64,000 nucleotides of DNA from Dyella sp. SG609 (GCF_012275375.1 NZ_JAAZQJ010000011.1:62001-126000); one strand, 5' to 3'. Shown: positions 11,304-20,288, numbered from the stretch's first letter. The notes: generated from the sequence alone by a model not told the origin. Numbers and translations: made by a program.

Positions 11304-13496
11304 GTGCTGACGGTGGCACTCCTGGCCGGCATGCTCGCCGCCGGCCCGGGAGCGGCGGACAGCTGGCGCGACAAGCTGGACTGGCAGGACAAGGAGGCGG
11401 TCGTCACGACCGCCTCCGACGGCAGCTACATGCTGCACGGCCCGTTCGGCCAGCGCCGCATCGGCGCACAGAAGCTGGTTTCGCACACTGCCAGTCCGCT
11501 GTTCGACGGCCTGTTCGCGATGGCGCAGGACGATCTGCGGCTGGATTCGGTGCAGGCGATCCGCGACGACGCCTTCGACCACGGCCAGGCGATTCCCTGC
11601 GCTTGCTTCGAGACCGGCGAGAAGTGGCATTACGTGTGGACGCGCGATCTCTCGTACGCGGTGGATATGTCGCTGTGGCGGCTGGATCCGCAGCGCGCGA
11701 AAGCTTCGTTGCGTTTCAAGCTTTCCGACGTGCGCGCGCCAGGCGTGCCGAACGGGCTGTATGCGATGCAGGACACCGGTTCCGGCGGCAGCTGGCCGAT
11801 CAGCACGGACCGCGTGGTGTGGTTCCTCGGCGCGCGGCATCTGCTGGACGATGCGGCCTTCGCCGACGAAACCTGGCGCGCGCTGCTGGATACGCTGGCG
11901 CAGGACCGGCGCTATGCGTTCGATGAATCGTTCGGGCTGTATCGCGGCGAGACGTCCTTTCTCGACTGGCGCGAGCAGACCTATCCGGAGTGGACGAAGA
12001 ATAACGTGGCCTTTATCGGCCAGTCGTTCTCGCTGTCCACCAATGTGCTGCACTACGAAGCGCTGCGCCTGGCGGCGAAGCTCGCACCGCGGCGCGGCGA
12101 ATCGGCCGCCGCGTACGAAACCCAGGCGGACGCCTTGAAGCAGGCGATCAATGCGCACTTCTGGCGTGCCGATCGCCGCATGTACATGAGCTACATCGGC
12201 GGCGCGGATCATCCGGTGCCGTACGAAGCCTACGATCTGCTGGGTCTTTCGCTGGCGATCACCAGCGGCGTGGCGGACCCCGTGCGTGCGCGCGAGGCGC
12301 TGGCTGCCTATCCAACCTGGGAGGCCGGCAGCCCGGTGATCTGGCCGGAGCGCAAGGACCAGCCGATCTATCACAACCGCGCGATCTGGCCCTTCGTCAG
12401 CGAGTACGCGCTGCGCGCGGCGCGCCTGGTGAACGATCCGGCGCGCATCGAGCACGAGCTGCGCTCGCTGATGCGTGGTGCGGCGCTGGCCGGATCGAAC
12501 ATGGAAAACTTCGAGCTGGCCACGCAGTCGGTGCACGTCGACGAAGGCCCGCTCAGCGGGCCGGTGGTCGATTCGCCGCGGCAGCTGTGGTCGGTGGGCG
12601 CGTATCTGGACATGGTGATCCAGGGCGTGTTCGGCCTGGGCGAGGACGGCAAGGTCACGCCGAAGCTGCCAGTGGCGCTGGTGCCGCTGCTGTTCGGCGA
12701 CGGGCAGCGCATCAGCCTGGATCTCGGCGGCCGGCGCATCGTGCTGGTGCGGCCCGCGGCGCTGGACGGCAACCTGCTGGTGGCTGGCGGCGAAAAGCGC
12801 GAGGGCAACAGCATCGAGGTGGCGCTCAAGGCGATACGCGTGGATGCGCCAGCCTTGCGGCGGGATGCGCCGCTGTATGCGCCTGCCACGCCCGCCGCGC
12901 CCAAGGTCACGGCCGATGGCAAGCAATGGCGTATCCAGGCGGATGGCGACCTGGTGCTGTACGTCAACGGCGAGCGGCGCGGCGCCGTGCGCGACGTCAC
13001 GCTGGAGCGCACGGCTGCGCAGCAGTGCCTCAGCCTGACGCGGGTGGATGGGCACGGCATCGAATCGCTGCACAGCGCCACCGTCTGCAAGGGCGCGGAA
13101 GCACGCATCGGCGGCGCCTGGCCGCGCACGTGGACGGCGCCTGCGAGCGGCCGCTTCCAGCTGTCGCTCGACTACGCCAACGACCATGGCCCGATCAACA
13201 CCGGCATCACCGCCGCCGTGCAGGTCGCCACCGTCAGTTGCGAAGGCGCCCAGGCCCAGCCGGTGGTGCTGGTGCTGCCGCACAGCGCAGGCAGGCAGCG
13301 TTCCACCACCGGCGGTTTCGAGGCCAGGCAGGGCCAGCATTGCAGCGTGGAGCTGGCGCCGGGCTTCAACATGTCGTACCTGAGCCACTTCGCCCATTAC
13401 ACCGGCGGGCAGGGCGGCGATGGCGGACCGCTGAACCGGGCCGAGGTCGGCGATATGCTGATCGCTCCTCTGGCGCCCGGAAGCACTGCCCCATGA
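11304..13496 (+). CDS. Exported six-hairpin glycosidase, amylo-alpha-1,6-glucosidase-like; 5' end possibly frameshifted
   Basis: This 730-residue protein has an (alpha/alpha)6-type glycosidase core (HYVWTRDLSYAVDMSLWRL, then FLDWREQTYPEW and WPERKDQPIYHNRAIWPF). A C-terminal beta-rich domain (about 600-720) may bind carbohydrate. The role is probably debranching or glucoamylase-like trimming of alpha-glucans. As read, the only in-frame start is GTG at 11304, giving MLTVALLAGMLAAGPGAADS without a charged n-region. ATG at 11272 and 11278, behind a GAGG site, encode M-Q-S-K-R-K-V-F-A in another frame and hit TGA at 11308. One extra base near 11303 would join the two into a normal signal peptide. 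It overlaps the transporter gene by ATGA. Confidence 0.82.
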   Translation: MLTVALLAGMLAAGPGAADSWRDKLDWQDKEAVVTTASDGSYMLHGPFGQRRIGAQKLVSHTASPLFDGLFAMAQDDLRLDSVQAIRDDAFDHGQAIPCACFETGEKWHYVWTRDLSYAVDMSLWRLDPQRAKASLRFKLSDVRAPGVPNGLYAMQDTGSGGSWPISTDRVVWFLGARHLLDDAAFADETWRALLDTLAQDRRYAFDESFGLYRGETSFLDWREQTYPEWTKNNVAFIGQSFSLSTNVLHYEALRLAAKLAPRRGESAAAYETQADALKQAINAHFWRADRRMYMSYIGGADHPVPYEAYDLLGLSLAITSGVADPVRAREALAAYPTWEAGSPVIWPERKDQPIYHNRAIWPFVSEYALRAARLVNDPARIEHELRSLMRGAALAGSNMENFELATQSVHVDEGPLSGPVVDSPRQLWSVGAYLDMVIQGVFGLGEDGKVTPKLPVALVPLLFGDGQRISLDLGGRRIVLVRPAALDGNLLVAGGEKREGNSIEVALKAIRVDAPALRRDAPLYAPATPAAPKVTADGKQWRIQADGDLVLYVNGERRGAVRDVTLERTAAQQCLSLTRVDGHGIESLHSATVCKGAEARIGGAWPRTWTAPASGRFQLSLDYANDHGPINTGITAAVQVATVSCEGAQAQPVVLVLPHSAGRQRSTTGGFEARQGQHCSVELAPGFNMSYLSHFAHYTGGQGGDGGPLNRAEVGDMLIAPLAPGSTAP

Positions 13497-14986
13497 CGAG
13501 CAGCCCCACGACGAGCAGAACGAATGCAAAACCCGCGTTGTCGTTCTGGCAGATCTGGAACATGTGCTTCGGCTTTCTCGGCATCCAGTTCGGTTTCGCG
13601 CTGCAGAACGCCAACGTCAGCCGCATCTTCCAGACGCTGGGCGCGGACGTGGGCGACATCCCCATGCTGTGGGTGGCGGCACCGCTGTCGGGGCTGATCG
13701 TGCAGCCGATCGTCGGCTATCTGTCCGACCGCACCTGGACGCCGCTGGGCCGGCGCCGCCCGTATTTCCTGGTCGGCGCCGTGCTGGCTACGCTGGGCCT
13801 GCTGTGGATGCCCAATGCGCCGGCGCTATGGGTGGCGGCGGGGCTGCTGTGGATCCTGGATGCGTCGATCAATGTCTCGATGGAGCCGTTCCGCGCCTTC
13901 GTCGGCGACCAGCTGCCGCCGCGCCAGCGTCCGCTGGGCTATGCGATGCAGAGCTTCTTTATCGGGCTGGGCGCGGTGGTGGCCTCGGCGCTGCCGTGGA
14001 TGCTGGAGCGCCTGGGCGTGAGCAATGCGCCGGGCGCCAGCGGCATTCCGGACACGGTGCGCTATGCGTTCTATGCCGGCGGCGCGGTGCTGCTGGGTTC
14101 GGTGCTGTGGACGGTGTGCTCCACGCGCGAATACCCGCCGGAGCAGCTGAGCGCGTTCGGGCACGAGCCGGCCGAGGAGACCGCGGTGGATCGCCGCTCC
14201 GCCTCGCGCTGGGGCTTGCGCTGGCTGGCGGCGGGCCTGGCGCTGACCCTGGTGGTGGCGAGCCTGCACCTGGAGAAGGAGCTGTTCCTGCTGACCGGCG
14301 GCATGAGCCTGTTCGGCGTCGCCCTGCTGTGGCTGGGCCGTACCGCCAGCCGCGGGCCGGCGGCGCAGGTGCTGGGCGACCTGTTCGGCATGCCCGAGGC
14401 GATGCGCCGGCTGGCCTGGGTGCAGCTGTTCTCGTGGTTCGCGCTGTTCGCGATGTGGATCTACACCACGGCGGGCGTCACCCAGGTGCACTACGGCAGC
14501 AGCGATCCGCATTCGGCGGCCTATAACGAAGGCGCCAACTGGGTGGGCGTGCTGTTCGCCGCCTACAATGGTTTTGCCGCGATCGCGGCGATCGTGATTC
14601 CGTGGATGGTGCGGCGCTGGGGCATCCGCATCAGCCACCTGGTGAACGTGTGGCTGGGCGGCGCGGGATTTTTGTCCTTCCTGCTGATCCACGATCCGCG
14701 CTGGCTGCTGCTGTCGATGGTGGGCGTGGGCTTTGCGTGGGCCTCGATCCTGTCGCTGCCGTACGCGCTGCTGTCGGACAACCTGCCGGCGCACAAGATG
14801 GGCCTGTACATGGGCATCTTCAATTTCTTCGTGGTGATCCCGCAGCTGCTCGCGGCCAGCGTGCTGGGCTTGCTGCTGCGCGCGTTCTTCCACGGCCAGC
14901 CGATCTATGCGCTGGTGCTGGGCGGGGTCAGTCTGTTCGTGTCGGGGTTGTGCGTGCTGCGGGTGCGCGAGCCGAGTGCGGCGTGA
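13493..14986 (+). CDS. MFS sugar transporter, sucrose/maltose (GPH-like) type
   Basis: This 497-residue inner-membrane protein has about twelve hydrophobic segments and probably imports maltose or glucose released in the periplasm. It begins FWQIWNMCFGFLGIQFGFALQ and has the loop motif GYLSDRTWTPLGRRRPY, characteristic of SUT/GPH-type sugar:proton symporters. The second half carries VQLFSWFALFAMWIYTTAGV, also typical of plant-like sucrose transporters. The start is the ATG of an ATGA overlap with the upstream glycosidase stop, so the two are translationally coupled. It is the last gene of the plus-strand run of glucan genes. The specific sugar is inferred from context. Confidence 0.9.
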   Translation: MTSSPTTSRTNAKPALSFWQIWNMCFGFLGIQFGFALQNANVSRIFQTLGADVGDIPMLWVAAPLSGLIVQPIVGYLSDRTWTPLGRRRPYFLVGAVLATLGLLWMPNAPALWVAAGLLWILDASINVSMEPFRAFVGDQLPPRQRPLGYAMQSFFIGLGAVVASALPWMLERLGVSNAPGASGIPDTVRYAFYAGGAVLLGSVLWTVCSTREYPPEQLSAFGHEPAEETAVDRRSASRWGLRWLAAGLALTLVVASLHLEKELFLLTGGMSLFGVALLWLGRTASRGPAAQVLGDLFGMPEAMRRLAWVQLFSWFALFAMWIYTTAGVTQVHYGSSDPHSAAYNEGANWVGVLFAAYNGFAAIAAIVIPWMVRRWGIRISHLVNVWLGGAGFLSFLLIHDPRWLLLSMVGVGFAWASILSLPYALLSDNLPAHKMGLYMGIFNFFVVIPQLLAASVLGLLLRAFFHGQPIYALVLGGVSLFVSGLCVLRVREPSAA

Positions 14987-14990
14987 TGGC

Positions 14991-15082
14991 GTAGGTTGGG
15001 GTGAGCCGCAGGCGAACCCCAACAGTGCGATGAGCTGGCAGGCGGCGATGTTGGGGTTCGCCTGCGGCTCACCCCAACCTAC
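14991..15082. repeat. REP-like long inverted repeat, family A, copy 2
   Basis: Two perfect 33-base arms (14991-15023 and 15050-15082) begin GTAGGTTGGGGTGAGCCGCA and face each other across a 26-base loop. The element fills the whole space between the convergent transporter and LacI-type genes and ends four bases before the regulator stop codon. It may act as a bidirectional transcript end. Confidence 0.92.
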
Positions 15083-15085
15083 ATG

Positions 15086-16120
15086 TCAGCGCCCGCGCAG
15101 ACTGGATTTCCGCACCACCAGCTTCACCGGCAGCATCGCGCTCTCCGCCGGCTCGTCGCGAATCAACCGCAGCAGGTTATCCACCAGCGCCTCGCCGGCC
15201 TCCCGCGTGTCCTGCCGCACCGTGGTCAGCTGCGGATTGACGAAGCTGGCCATGGGGATGTCGTCGAAGCCGGCCACGGCAACGTCGCCCGGGATGCTCA
15301 GCCCCTGGTCGGCCAGCGCACGCATCGCGCCGATGGCGATCAGGTCGCTGGCCGCGAACACCGCATCGAACCGCGCGCCGCGCGCCAGCAGCGTTTCCAG
15401 GGCGGTGTAGCCGGACTGCTCGGTGCTTTCCCCGTTCACCTGCAGCGCGGGATCGACGCTGAGGCCGGATTTCTCCAGCACGTCGGCATAGCCGCGGTAG
15501 CGGTCGAAGAATTCGGGGTAATGGCTGGAGGCGTCGCCGAGAAAGGCGATGCGCTTGCAGCCCTGGGCCAGCAGATGCGTGGTGACGTCCTGCCCGCCGC
15601 GGAAATTGTCGCAGCCGATCGAGACGTCCGGCTGGTCCGGCAGCACCGCGCCCCAGCGCACGCAGTGGGTGCCCTGGGCCACCAGCTTCTCCAGCTTGTC
15701 GCGATAGGCCAGGTAATCGCCATAGCCGAGCAGCAGGATGCCGTCGGCCTTGCGGGTGTCGGCGTAGTCGGCGTGCCAGTCGTGCGAGAGCTGCTGGAAC
15801 GAGACCAGCAGGTCGTAGCCGCGCTGGGCGCAGGCCCGGGTGATCGAGCCGAGCATGGACAGGAAGAACGGGTTGATGTGCGAGTCGTCCGCGGTGGGGT
15901 CCTCGAACAGCAGCAGGGCCAGCGTGCCGGAGTGGCGGGTGCGCAGGTTGGAGGCGTTCTTGTCGACCTTGTACTTGAGCTGGTCGGCCGCCTCCTGGAT
16001 GCGCAGCCGCGTTTCCTCGCTCACCAGCGGGCTGCCGCGCAGGGCGCGCGACACCGTGGACTGGGAGACGCCCGCCAGGTGGGCGATATCGAAGGAAGTG
16101 GCTTTGCCTTTCTTCTGCAC
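15086..16120 (-). CDS. LacI-family transcriptional regulator of the glucan locus
   Basis: This 344-residue protein has an N-terminal LacI helix-turn-helix (FDIAHLAGVSQSTVSRALRG, about 10-30) with the hinge region RLRIQEAADQLKYKV. A periplasmic-binding-protein-like sugar sensor domain follows (from about residue 65, including FDAVFAASDLIAIGAMRAL and VAVAGFDDIPMA). It closes the glucan locus, convergent with the transporter, and is the likely ligand of the paired operators at 1731 and 1935. Its own upstream region lacks that operator, so autoregulation is not evident. The inducer, perhaps maltose or a maltodextrin, is inferred from gene context. Confidence 0.93.
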   Translation of the reverse strand: MQKKGKATSFDIAHLAGVSQSTVSRALRGSPLVSEETRLRIQEAADQLKYKVDKNASNLRTRHSGTLALLLFEDPTADDSHINPFFLSMLGSITRACAQRGYDLLVSFQQLSHDWHADYADTRKADGILLLGYGDYLAYRDKLEKLVAQGTHCVRWGAVLPDQPDVSIGCDNFRGGQDVTTHLLAQGCKRIAFLGDASSHYPEFFDRYRGYADVLEKSGLSVDPALQVNGESTEQSGYTALETLLARGARFDAVFAASDLIAIGAMRALADQGLSIPGDVAVAGFDDIPMASFVNPQLTTVRQDTREAGEALVDNLLRLIRDEPAESAMLPVKLVVRKSSLRGR

Positions 16121-16204
16121 GTGGCGCGACCTCGCCCGGCGGACGCATGGGCCGGGTCAGGCGGGGATGCTAGCGGTTTTGGCCTTGCGCCGTCTTTTCG
16201 CCAG

Positions 16205-16288
16205 GGGGAAAAGAGGATGGGGAAAAGAGGATGGGGAAAAGACGACGGGGAAAAGACGACGGGGAAAAGACCGCGGGCAAAAGAAAGC
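16205..16288. repeat. Tandem 14-bp repeat, six units
   Basis: Six consecutive 14-base units share the core GGGGAAAAGA: two end GGAT, two end CGAC, one ends CCGC, and the last is GGGCAAAAGAAAGC. Pairs of identical neighbours suggest duplication by slippage. On the transcribed minus strand every unit reads TCTTTTCCCC. The sixth unit supplies the T-rich tail of the polA terminator, so the array runs directly downstream of that terminator. Confidence 0.92.
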
Positions 16289-16317
16289 CCCGAGGGCCAG
16301 GGGGGGACCCTCGGGGC
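16278..16317 (-). terminator. Intrinsic terminator of polA
   Basis: On the minus strand a perfect 10-bp stem (16308-16317 with 16287-16296, GCCCCGAGGG type) with an 11-base loop is followed by TTTCTTTT. It lies about 180 bases beyond the polA stop codon and separates it from the downstream LacI-type gene. Confidence 0.85.
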
Positions 16318-16468
16318 GTGGCTGCGGATCCCAGGGGAAGGTCCGCCTTGCCGATGGCTCATCCAGGGAGGTGGTGAGCCGCGGACGCCGTTGCGTACGT
16401 CCGTGTCTATAGAACGTCCGAGGCTGGAAAAGTTGCAGCAAGTTTCCGAAAAAAATTCATTGGCTGTT

Positions 16469-16487
16469 CATTTGGAAATTCCAAATG
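16469..16487. promoter_or_regulatory. Perfect 19-base palindrome beside the polA stop
   Basis: CATTTGGAA and TTCCAAATG flank a single central A. The site begins eleven bases beyond the polA stop and sits in an AT-rich patch unusual for this genome. It has the form of a dimeric repressor site or very tight hairpin, but no T-run follows. Function unknown. Confidence 0.5.
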
Positions 16488-16497
16488 CCGCGAAAGC

Positions 16498-19227
16498 TCA
16501 GTGCGCCTCGTCCCAGTTGGCGCCGACGCCAGCCTCCACAAGCAAGGGCACGCGCAATTCGGCCGCACCGGACATGCGCTGCACCACCGCGGCGCGTACC
16601 TCGTCAACCGCGTCCGCGCGCACTTCGAATACCAGCTCGTCGTGCACCTGCATGAGCATGTGGGCGTCGTCGCGGCCCTTCAGCCACGCGGCCACCGAGA
16701 TCATGGCGCGCTTGATGATGTCGGCCGCGCTGCCCTGCATCGGCGCATTCACCGCGGCGCGTTCGGCGCCGGCGCGCAGGGCCTGGTTGCGGTTGCTGAG
16801 GTTCTCCAGGTACAGGCGGCGGCCGAAGATGGTTTCGACGTAGCCGTCGCGGTGCGCCTGCTCGCGCGTGGCGTCCATGAAGGCGTGCACGCCGGGATAG
16901 CGGGCGAAGTAGCGCGCCATGTAGTCGCTGGCTTCGCCGCGGTCCACGCCGAGCTGGCGCGCCAGGCCGAATGCGCTCATGCCGTACATCAGGCCGAAGT
17001 TGATCGCCTTGGCGGCGCGGCGCTGGTTGGCGCTGACTTGTTCCGGCGGCAGGCCGAACACTTCGGCGGCGGTGGCGCGGTGCACGTCGCCGCCTTCCTG
17101 GAACGCGCGCAGCAGGCCTTCGTCGCCGGACAGGTGGGCCATGATGCGCAGCTCGATCTGCGAGTAGTCCGCCGCCATCACCTTCCAGCCCGGCGGCGCG
17201 ATAAAGGCCTGGCGGATGCGCCGCCCTTCCTCGGTGCGCACCGGGATGTTCTGTAGGTTGGGATCGGAAGACGACACGCGCCCCGTCGCCACCGCGCCCT
17301 GGTGATAGCTGGTGTGCACGCGGCCGGTGCGCGGGTTGACGATCTCGGCCAGCTTCTCGGTATAGGTGGAGCGCAGCTTGGCCAGGCCGCGGTAGTCCAG
17401 GATCAGGCGCGGCAGCGGATGCTCGTCGGCGATCGCTTCCAGCGCTTCCTCGTTGGTCGACGGCTGCCCCGTCGGCGTGCGCAGCTTGGCCGGCAGGCCG
17501 AGTTCGTCGAACAGCACGTTCTGCAGCTGCTTGGGCGAGTCCAGGCTGAAATCGTGGCCGGCGGCCTTCCACGCCTGCTGCTGCAGTTCCAGCATGCGCT
17601 TGCCCAGCTGCTGGCTTTGCAGGCGCAGGCTCGATACGTCGATCAGCACGCCGCGCTGCTCCATGCCGGCCAGCACCGGCACCAGCGGGATCTCGATGTT
17701 CTCGTACACGCCGAGCAGCTTCGGCTCGGTCTGCAGCAGCGGCCACAGCGCGCGGTGCAGGCGCAGGGTGACGTCGGCGTCTTCGGCGGCGTAGCGGCAG
17801 GCGGTGTCCACGTCCACCTGCGAGAAGGAAATCTGCTTGGCGCCCTTGCCGGCCACTTCCTCGTACTTCACGGTGTCGTAGCCGAGGTATTTGCGCGCCA
17901 GCGAATCCATGTCGTGGCGCGTGGCGGTGGCGTTCCACACGTACGATTCCAGCATCGAATCGTGCTTCAGCCCCTGCAGCACGATGCCGTAGAGCGACAG
18001 GATGTTGATGTCGTACTTGGCGTGCTGGCCGAGCTTGGGCCGCGCGGGGTCTTCGAAGATGGGTTTCAGCCTGGCCAGTACTTCGTCGCGCGGCAGCTGC
18101 TGCGGTGCGCCGGGATAGTCGTGCGTCAGCGGCACGTAGCAGGCTTCGCCGGTTTCCACCGACAGGCTCAGGCCGACGATTTCCGCGCGCATCGCGTCGA
18201 TGCTGGTGGTCTCGGTGTCGAAGGCGATCAGTTCGGCCGTGCGCAGCTTGTCCAGCCAGGCGTCGAGCTGCGCTTCGGTGGTGACCAGTTCGTAGCGGCC
18301 GGGGCCGCTGAGATCGCCGGTCGGCTGCGCCGATACCGGCGTGGACGCCACGGCTGCAGCGGCGGGTGCGGGCGCGGCGGACTCGCCGCCTTCCATCTCC
18401 TTCAGCGCAGCCTTGAATTCGTAGCGGGTGTACAGCTCGCGCAGCTGGTCGGTGTCGCGGTCGCGCAGCTGCAGTTCTTCCACGCCGCGGTCCAGCGGCA
18501 CGTCCAGCCGGATCGTCACCAGTTCGCGCGACAGCGGCAGCTGCGGCAGCGCCGCGCGCAGGCTCTCGCCGATCTTGCCGCCCACCTTGTCGGCCTGCGC
18601 GATCAGGCCGTCGAGCGAGCCGTATTCGGCCAGCCACTTGGCGGCGGTCTTGGGGCCGCACTTGGGCACGCCGGGCACGTTGTCCACCGAGTCGCCCACC
18701 AGGGTGAGGTAGTCGATGATCTGCTCCGGCCGCACGCCGAATTTTTCCATGACGCCGGCGTCGTCCATGGTGGTGTTGGTCATGGTGTTGACCAGGGTCA
18801 CGCCGGGGCGCACCAGCTGGGCGAGGTCCTTGTCGCCGGTGGAGATCTCCACCTCGATGCCGCGCGCATGCGCTTGCACGGCCAGCGTGCCGATCACGTC
18901 GTCCGCTTCCACGCCGTCGACGCGCAGGATCGGAAAACCCAGCGCGCCGACGATGGCCAGCATCGGGTCGACCTGGGCGCGCAGTTCGTCCGGCATCGGC
19001 GGGCGGTTGGCCTTGTACTGGTCGTATAGCGCGTCGCGGAAGGTGGGGCCCGGCGCGTCGCTGACGAAGGCCACGTAGTCGGGCCTCGCCTTCAAGGTGG
19101 CGCGCAGCATGTTGACCACGCCGAACAGCGCGCCGGTGGGCTCGCCCTGCGAATTGGTCAGCGGAGGCAGCGCGTGGAAGGCGCGGTAGAGATACGAAGA
19201 GCCGTCGATGAGGATGAGCTTGGACAT
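16498..19227 (-). CDS. polA: DNA polymerase I
   Basis: This 909-residue enzyme fills gaps and removes RNA primers during replication and repair. It has the N-terminal 5'-3' nuclease domain (MSKLILIDGSSYLYRAFHAL, GVEADDVIGTLA, GDSVDNVPGVPKCGPKTAA). A central 3'-5' exonuclease domain retains its metal-binding DTETTSID, so proofreading is probably active. The polymerase motifs are A (MAADYSQIELRIMAH), B (RRAAKAINFGLMYGMSAFG) and C (MQVHDELVFEV). An Ala/Pro-rich linker lies at about 300-325. The ATG at MSKLIL is chosen over an in-frame upstream start 15 codons earlier because it matches the family N-terminus. It is divergent from a DUF2782-like gene, a neighbourhood also seen near polA in Pseudomonas. 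Confidence 0.98.
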   Translation of the reverse strand: MSKLILIDGSSYLYRAFHALPPLTNSQGEPTGALFGVVNMLRATLKARPDYVAFVSDAPGPTFRDALYDQYKANRPPMPDELRAQVDPMLAIVGALGFPILRVDGVEADDVIGTLAVQAHARGIEVEISTGDKDLAQLVRPGVTLVNTMTNTTMDDAGVMEKFGVRPEQIIDYLTLVGDSVDNVPGVPKCGPKTAAKWLAEYGSLDGLIAQADKVGGKIGESLRAALPQLPLSRELVTIRLDVPLDRGVEELQLRDRDTDQLRELYTRYEFKAALKEMEGGESAAPAPAAAAVASTPVSAQPTGDLSGPGRYELVTTEAQLDAWLDKLRTAELIAFDTETTSIDAMRAEIVGLSLSVETGEACYVPLTHDYPGAPQQLPRDEVLARLKPIFEDPARPKLGQHAKYDINILSLYGIVLQGLKHDSMLESYVWNATATRHDMDSLARKYLGYDTVKYEEVAGKGAKQISFSQVDVDTACRYAAEDADVTLRLHRALWPLLQTEPKLLGVYENIEIPLVPVLAGMEQRGVLIDVSSLRLQSQQLGKRMLELQQQAWKAAGHDFSLDSPKQLQNVLFDELGLPAKLRTPTGQPSTNEEALEAIADEHPLPRLILDYRGLAKLRSTYTEKLAEIVNPRTGRVHTSYHQGAVATGRVSSSDPNLQNIPVRTEEGRRIRQAFIAPPGWKVMAADYSQIELRIMAHLSGDEGLLRAFQEGGDVHRATAAEVFGLPPEQVSANQRRAAKAINFGLMYGMSAFGLARQLGVDRGEASDYMARYFARYPGVHAFMDATREQAHRDGYVETIFGRRLYLENLSNRNQALRAGAERAAVNAPMQGSAADIIKRAMISVAAWLKGRDDAHMLMQVHDELVFEVRADAVDEVRAAVVQRMSGAAELRVPLLVEAGVGANWDEAH

Positions 19228-19390
19228 GGACGCCACGGGAAGCCTGGGAGAAGAAGGCAGGCCGCGCGCCATGCGGGCGGTCGCCGGCCGGAAGGGAAGC
19301 GCGAGTGTAGCGCCGATGTGCCGTGTTGCCGCGCTTCACGGTGCGGCGCGGCCCCGCTGCTATGCTCGGGACTTCGCGAGGAGATCCGAT

Positions 19391-19849
19391 ATGAAGCCTG
19401 CCGCCTTGTTCATTGCCCTGGGTGTTTTCGCCGCCGCGCCGGTGTTCGCGCAGTCGGCCCAGTCGCTGCCGCCGGCGCCGCCGCCGCCGGGCATGAACGA
19501 CCCGGGCGTCAAGGCCACCCAGCCGCCGAAGCCGGCCACGGCGCAGAGCTCGCCCAAGTCGCCCGCCACGTCCGCGAAGCCGGGTGCCGGGCCGGCCGAC
19601 GAGCCGCAGGTCACCGAGTGCACCAAGGACGACAACACCATCCAGGAATACCGCCGCAGCGGCTCGCTGTACCAGGTGGTGGTGAAGCCGAAGTTCGGCC
19701 CCGAGCAGATCTACCTGGTCGACCCCAAGGGCAACTACAGCCAGGTCAGCCAGAGCGGCCCGCGCGAGCCGGTGAAACCGGTGATGTACAAGGTGCTGGA
19801 GTGGGGCAAGAGCCGCCCGGCCGAGGGCGAGCCCTCCTGCGGCTCCTAA
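19391..19849 (+). CDS. DUF2782-like exported protein
   Basis: This 152-residue protein has a signal peptide (MKPAALFIALGVFAAAPVFAQ), a Pro/Ala-rich segment (about 25-70), and a compact conserved region. That region contains VTECTKDDNTIQEYRRSGSL and FGPEQIYLVDPKG, which recall the DUF2782 family found beside polA in other gammaproteobacteria. The start is the ATG behind GAGGAGAT. A TATGCT-like -10 lies at 19361-19366, but no convincing -35 is visible. It is followed eight bases later by the EamA gene, probably in one transcript. Molecular function is unknown. Confidence 0.8.
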   Translation: MKPAALFIALGVFAAAPVFAQSAQSLPPAPPPPGMNDPGVKATQPPKPATAQSSPKSPATSAKPGAGPADEPQVTECTKDDNTIQEYRRSGSLYQVVVKPKFGPEQIYLVDPKGNYSQVSQSGPREPVKPVMYKVLEWGKSRPAEGEPSCGS

Positions 19850-19856
19850 GCCCGGC

Positions 19857-20288
19857 ATGAACCTGCGCGAGAGCTGGCTGCTGTTTGCGCTGGGCTCGGC
19901 GTTCTTCGCCGCGCTCACCGCACTGTTCGGCAAGCTCGGCGTGGCGGGGATCAATTCCAACCTCGCCACTTTCATCCGCACCGTGGTGATCCTGGTGGTG
20001 ACGGCCGGCATCCTGAGCCTGCGCAGCGAGTGGGCGCGGCCCGCCGGCCTGTCGTGGCAGGCCTGGCTGTTCCTGGTGCTGTCGGGCATCGCCACCGGCC
20101 TGTCGTGGCTGTGCTACTACCGCGCGCTGCAGCTGGGGCCGGTGAGCAAGGTGGCGCCGATCGACAAGCTCAGCGTGGCCTTCGTGATCGTGCTGGGGCT
20201 GCTGGTGCTGGGCGAGAAGCCGAGCTGGCCGACCCTGCTGGGCGGCGCGCTGATTCTTGCGGGTGCGCTGGTGATCGCGATCTTCTGA
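19857..20288 (+). CDS. Half-size EamA/DMT-family transporter
   Basis: This 143-residue membrane protein has about five hydrophobic segments and only one EamA repeat. Typical drug/metabolite transporters have ten helices from two repeats, so this one must act as a dimer. It starts NLRESWLLFALGSAFFAAL and ends in the conserved segment GPVSKVAPIDKLSVAFVIVLG, followed by LGGALILAGALVIAIF. It starts eight bases after the DUF2782-like gene. The substrate is unknown. The protein is intact, not a truncated pseudogene, since single-EamA proteins of about 140 residues form a known subgroup. Confidence 0.85.
   Translation: MNLRESWLLFALGSAFFAALTALFGKLGVAGINSNLATFIRTVVILVVTAGILSLRSEWARPAGLSWQAWLFLVLSGIATGLSWLCYYRALQLGPVSKVAPIDKLSVAFVIVLGLLVLGEKPSWPTLLGGALILAGALVIAIF

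Larger units (their letters stand above)
16121..16497. other. polA-lacI intergenic region
   Basis: This 377-base stretch between two minus-strand genes carries no plausible gene. Reading in the direction of transcription it holds a 19-base palindrome beside the polA stop, an AT-rich patch (about 16430-16490), the polA terminator hairpin, a six-unit 14-base tandem repeat, and then about 85 bases leading into the LacI-type gene. These parts are listed separately. Confidence 0.8.

Noticed and set aside
16205..16288. The tandem repeat as a possible CRISPR array
   Set aside because: Units are contiguous 14-mers without spacers, and no cas genes are present.
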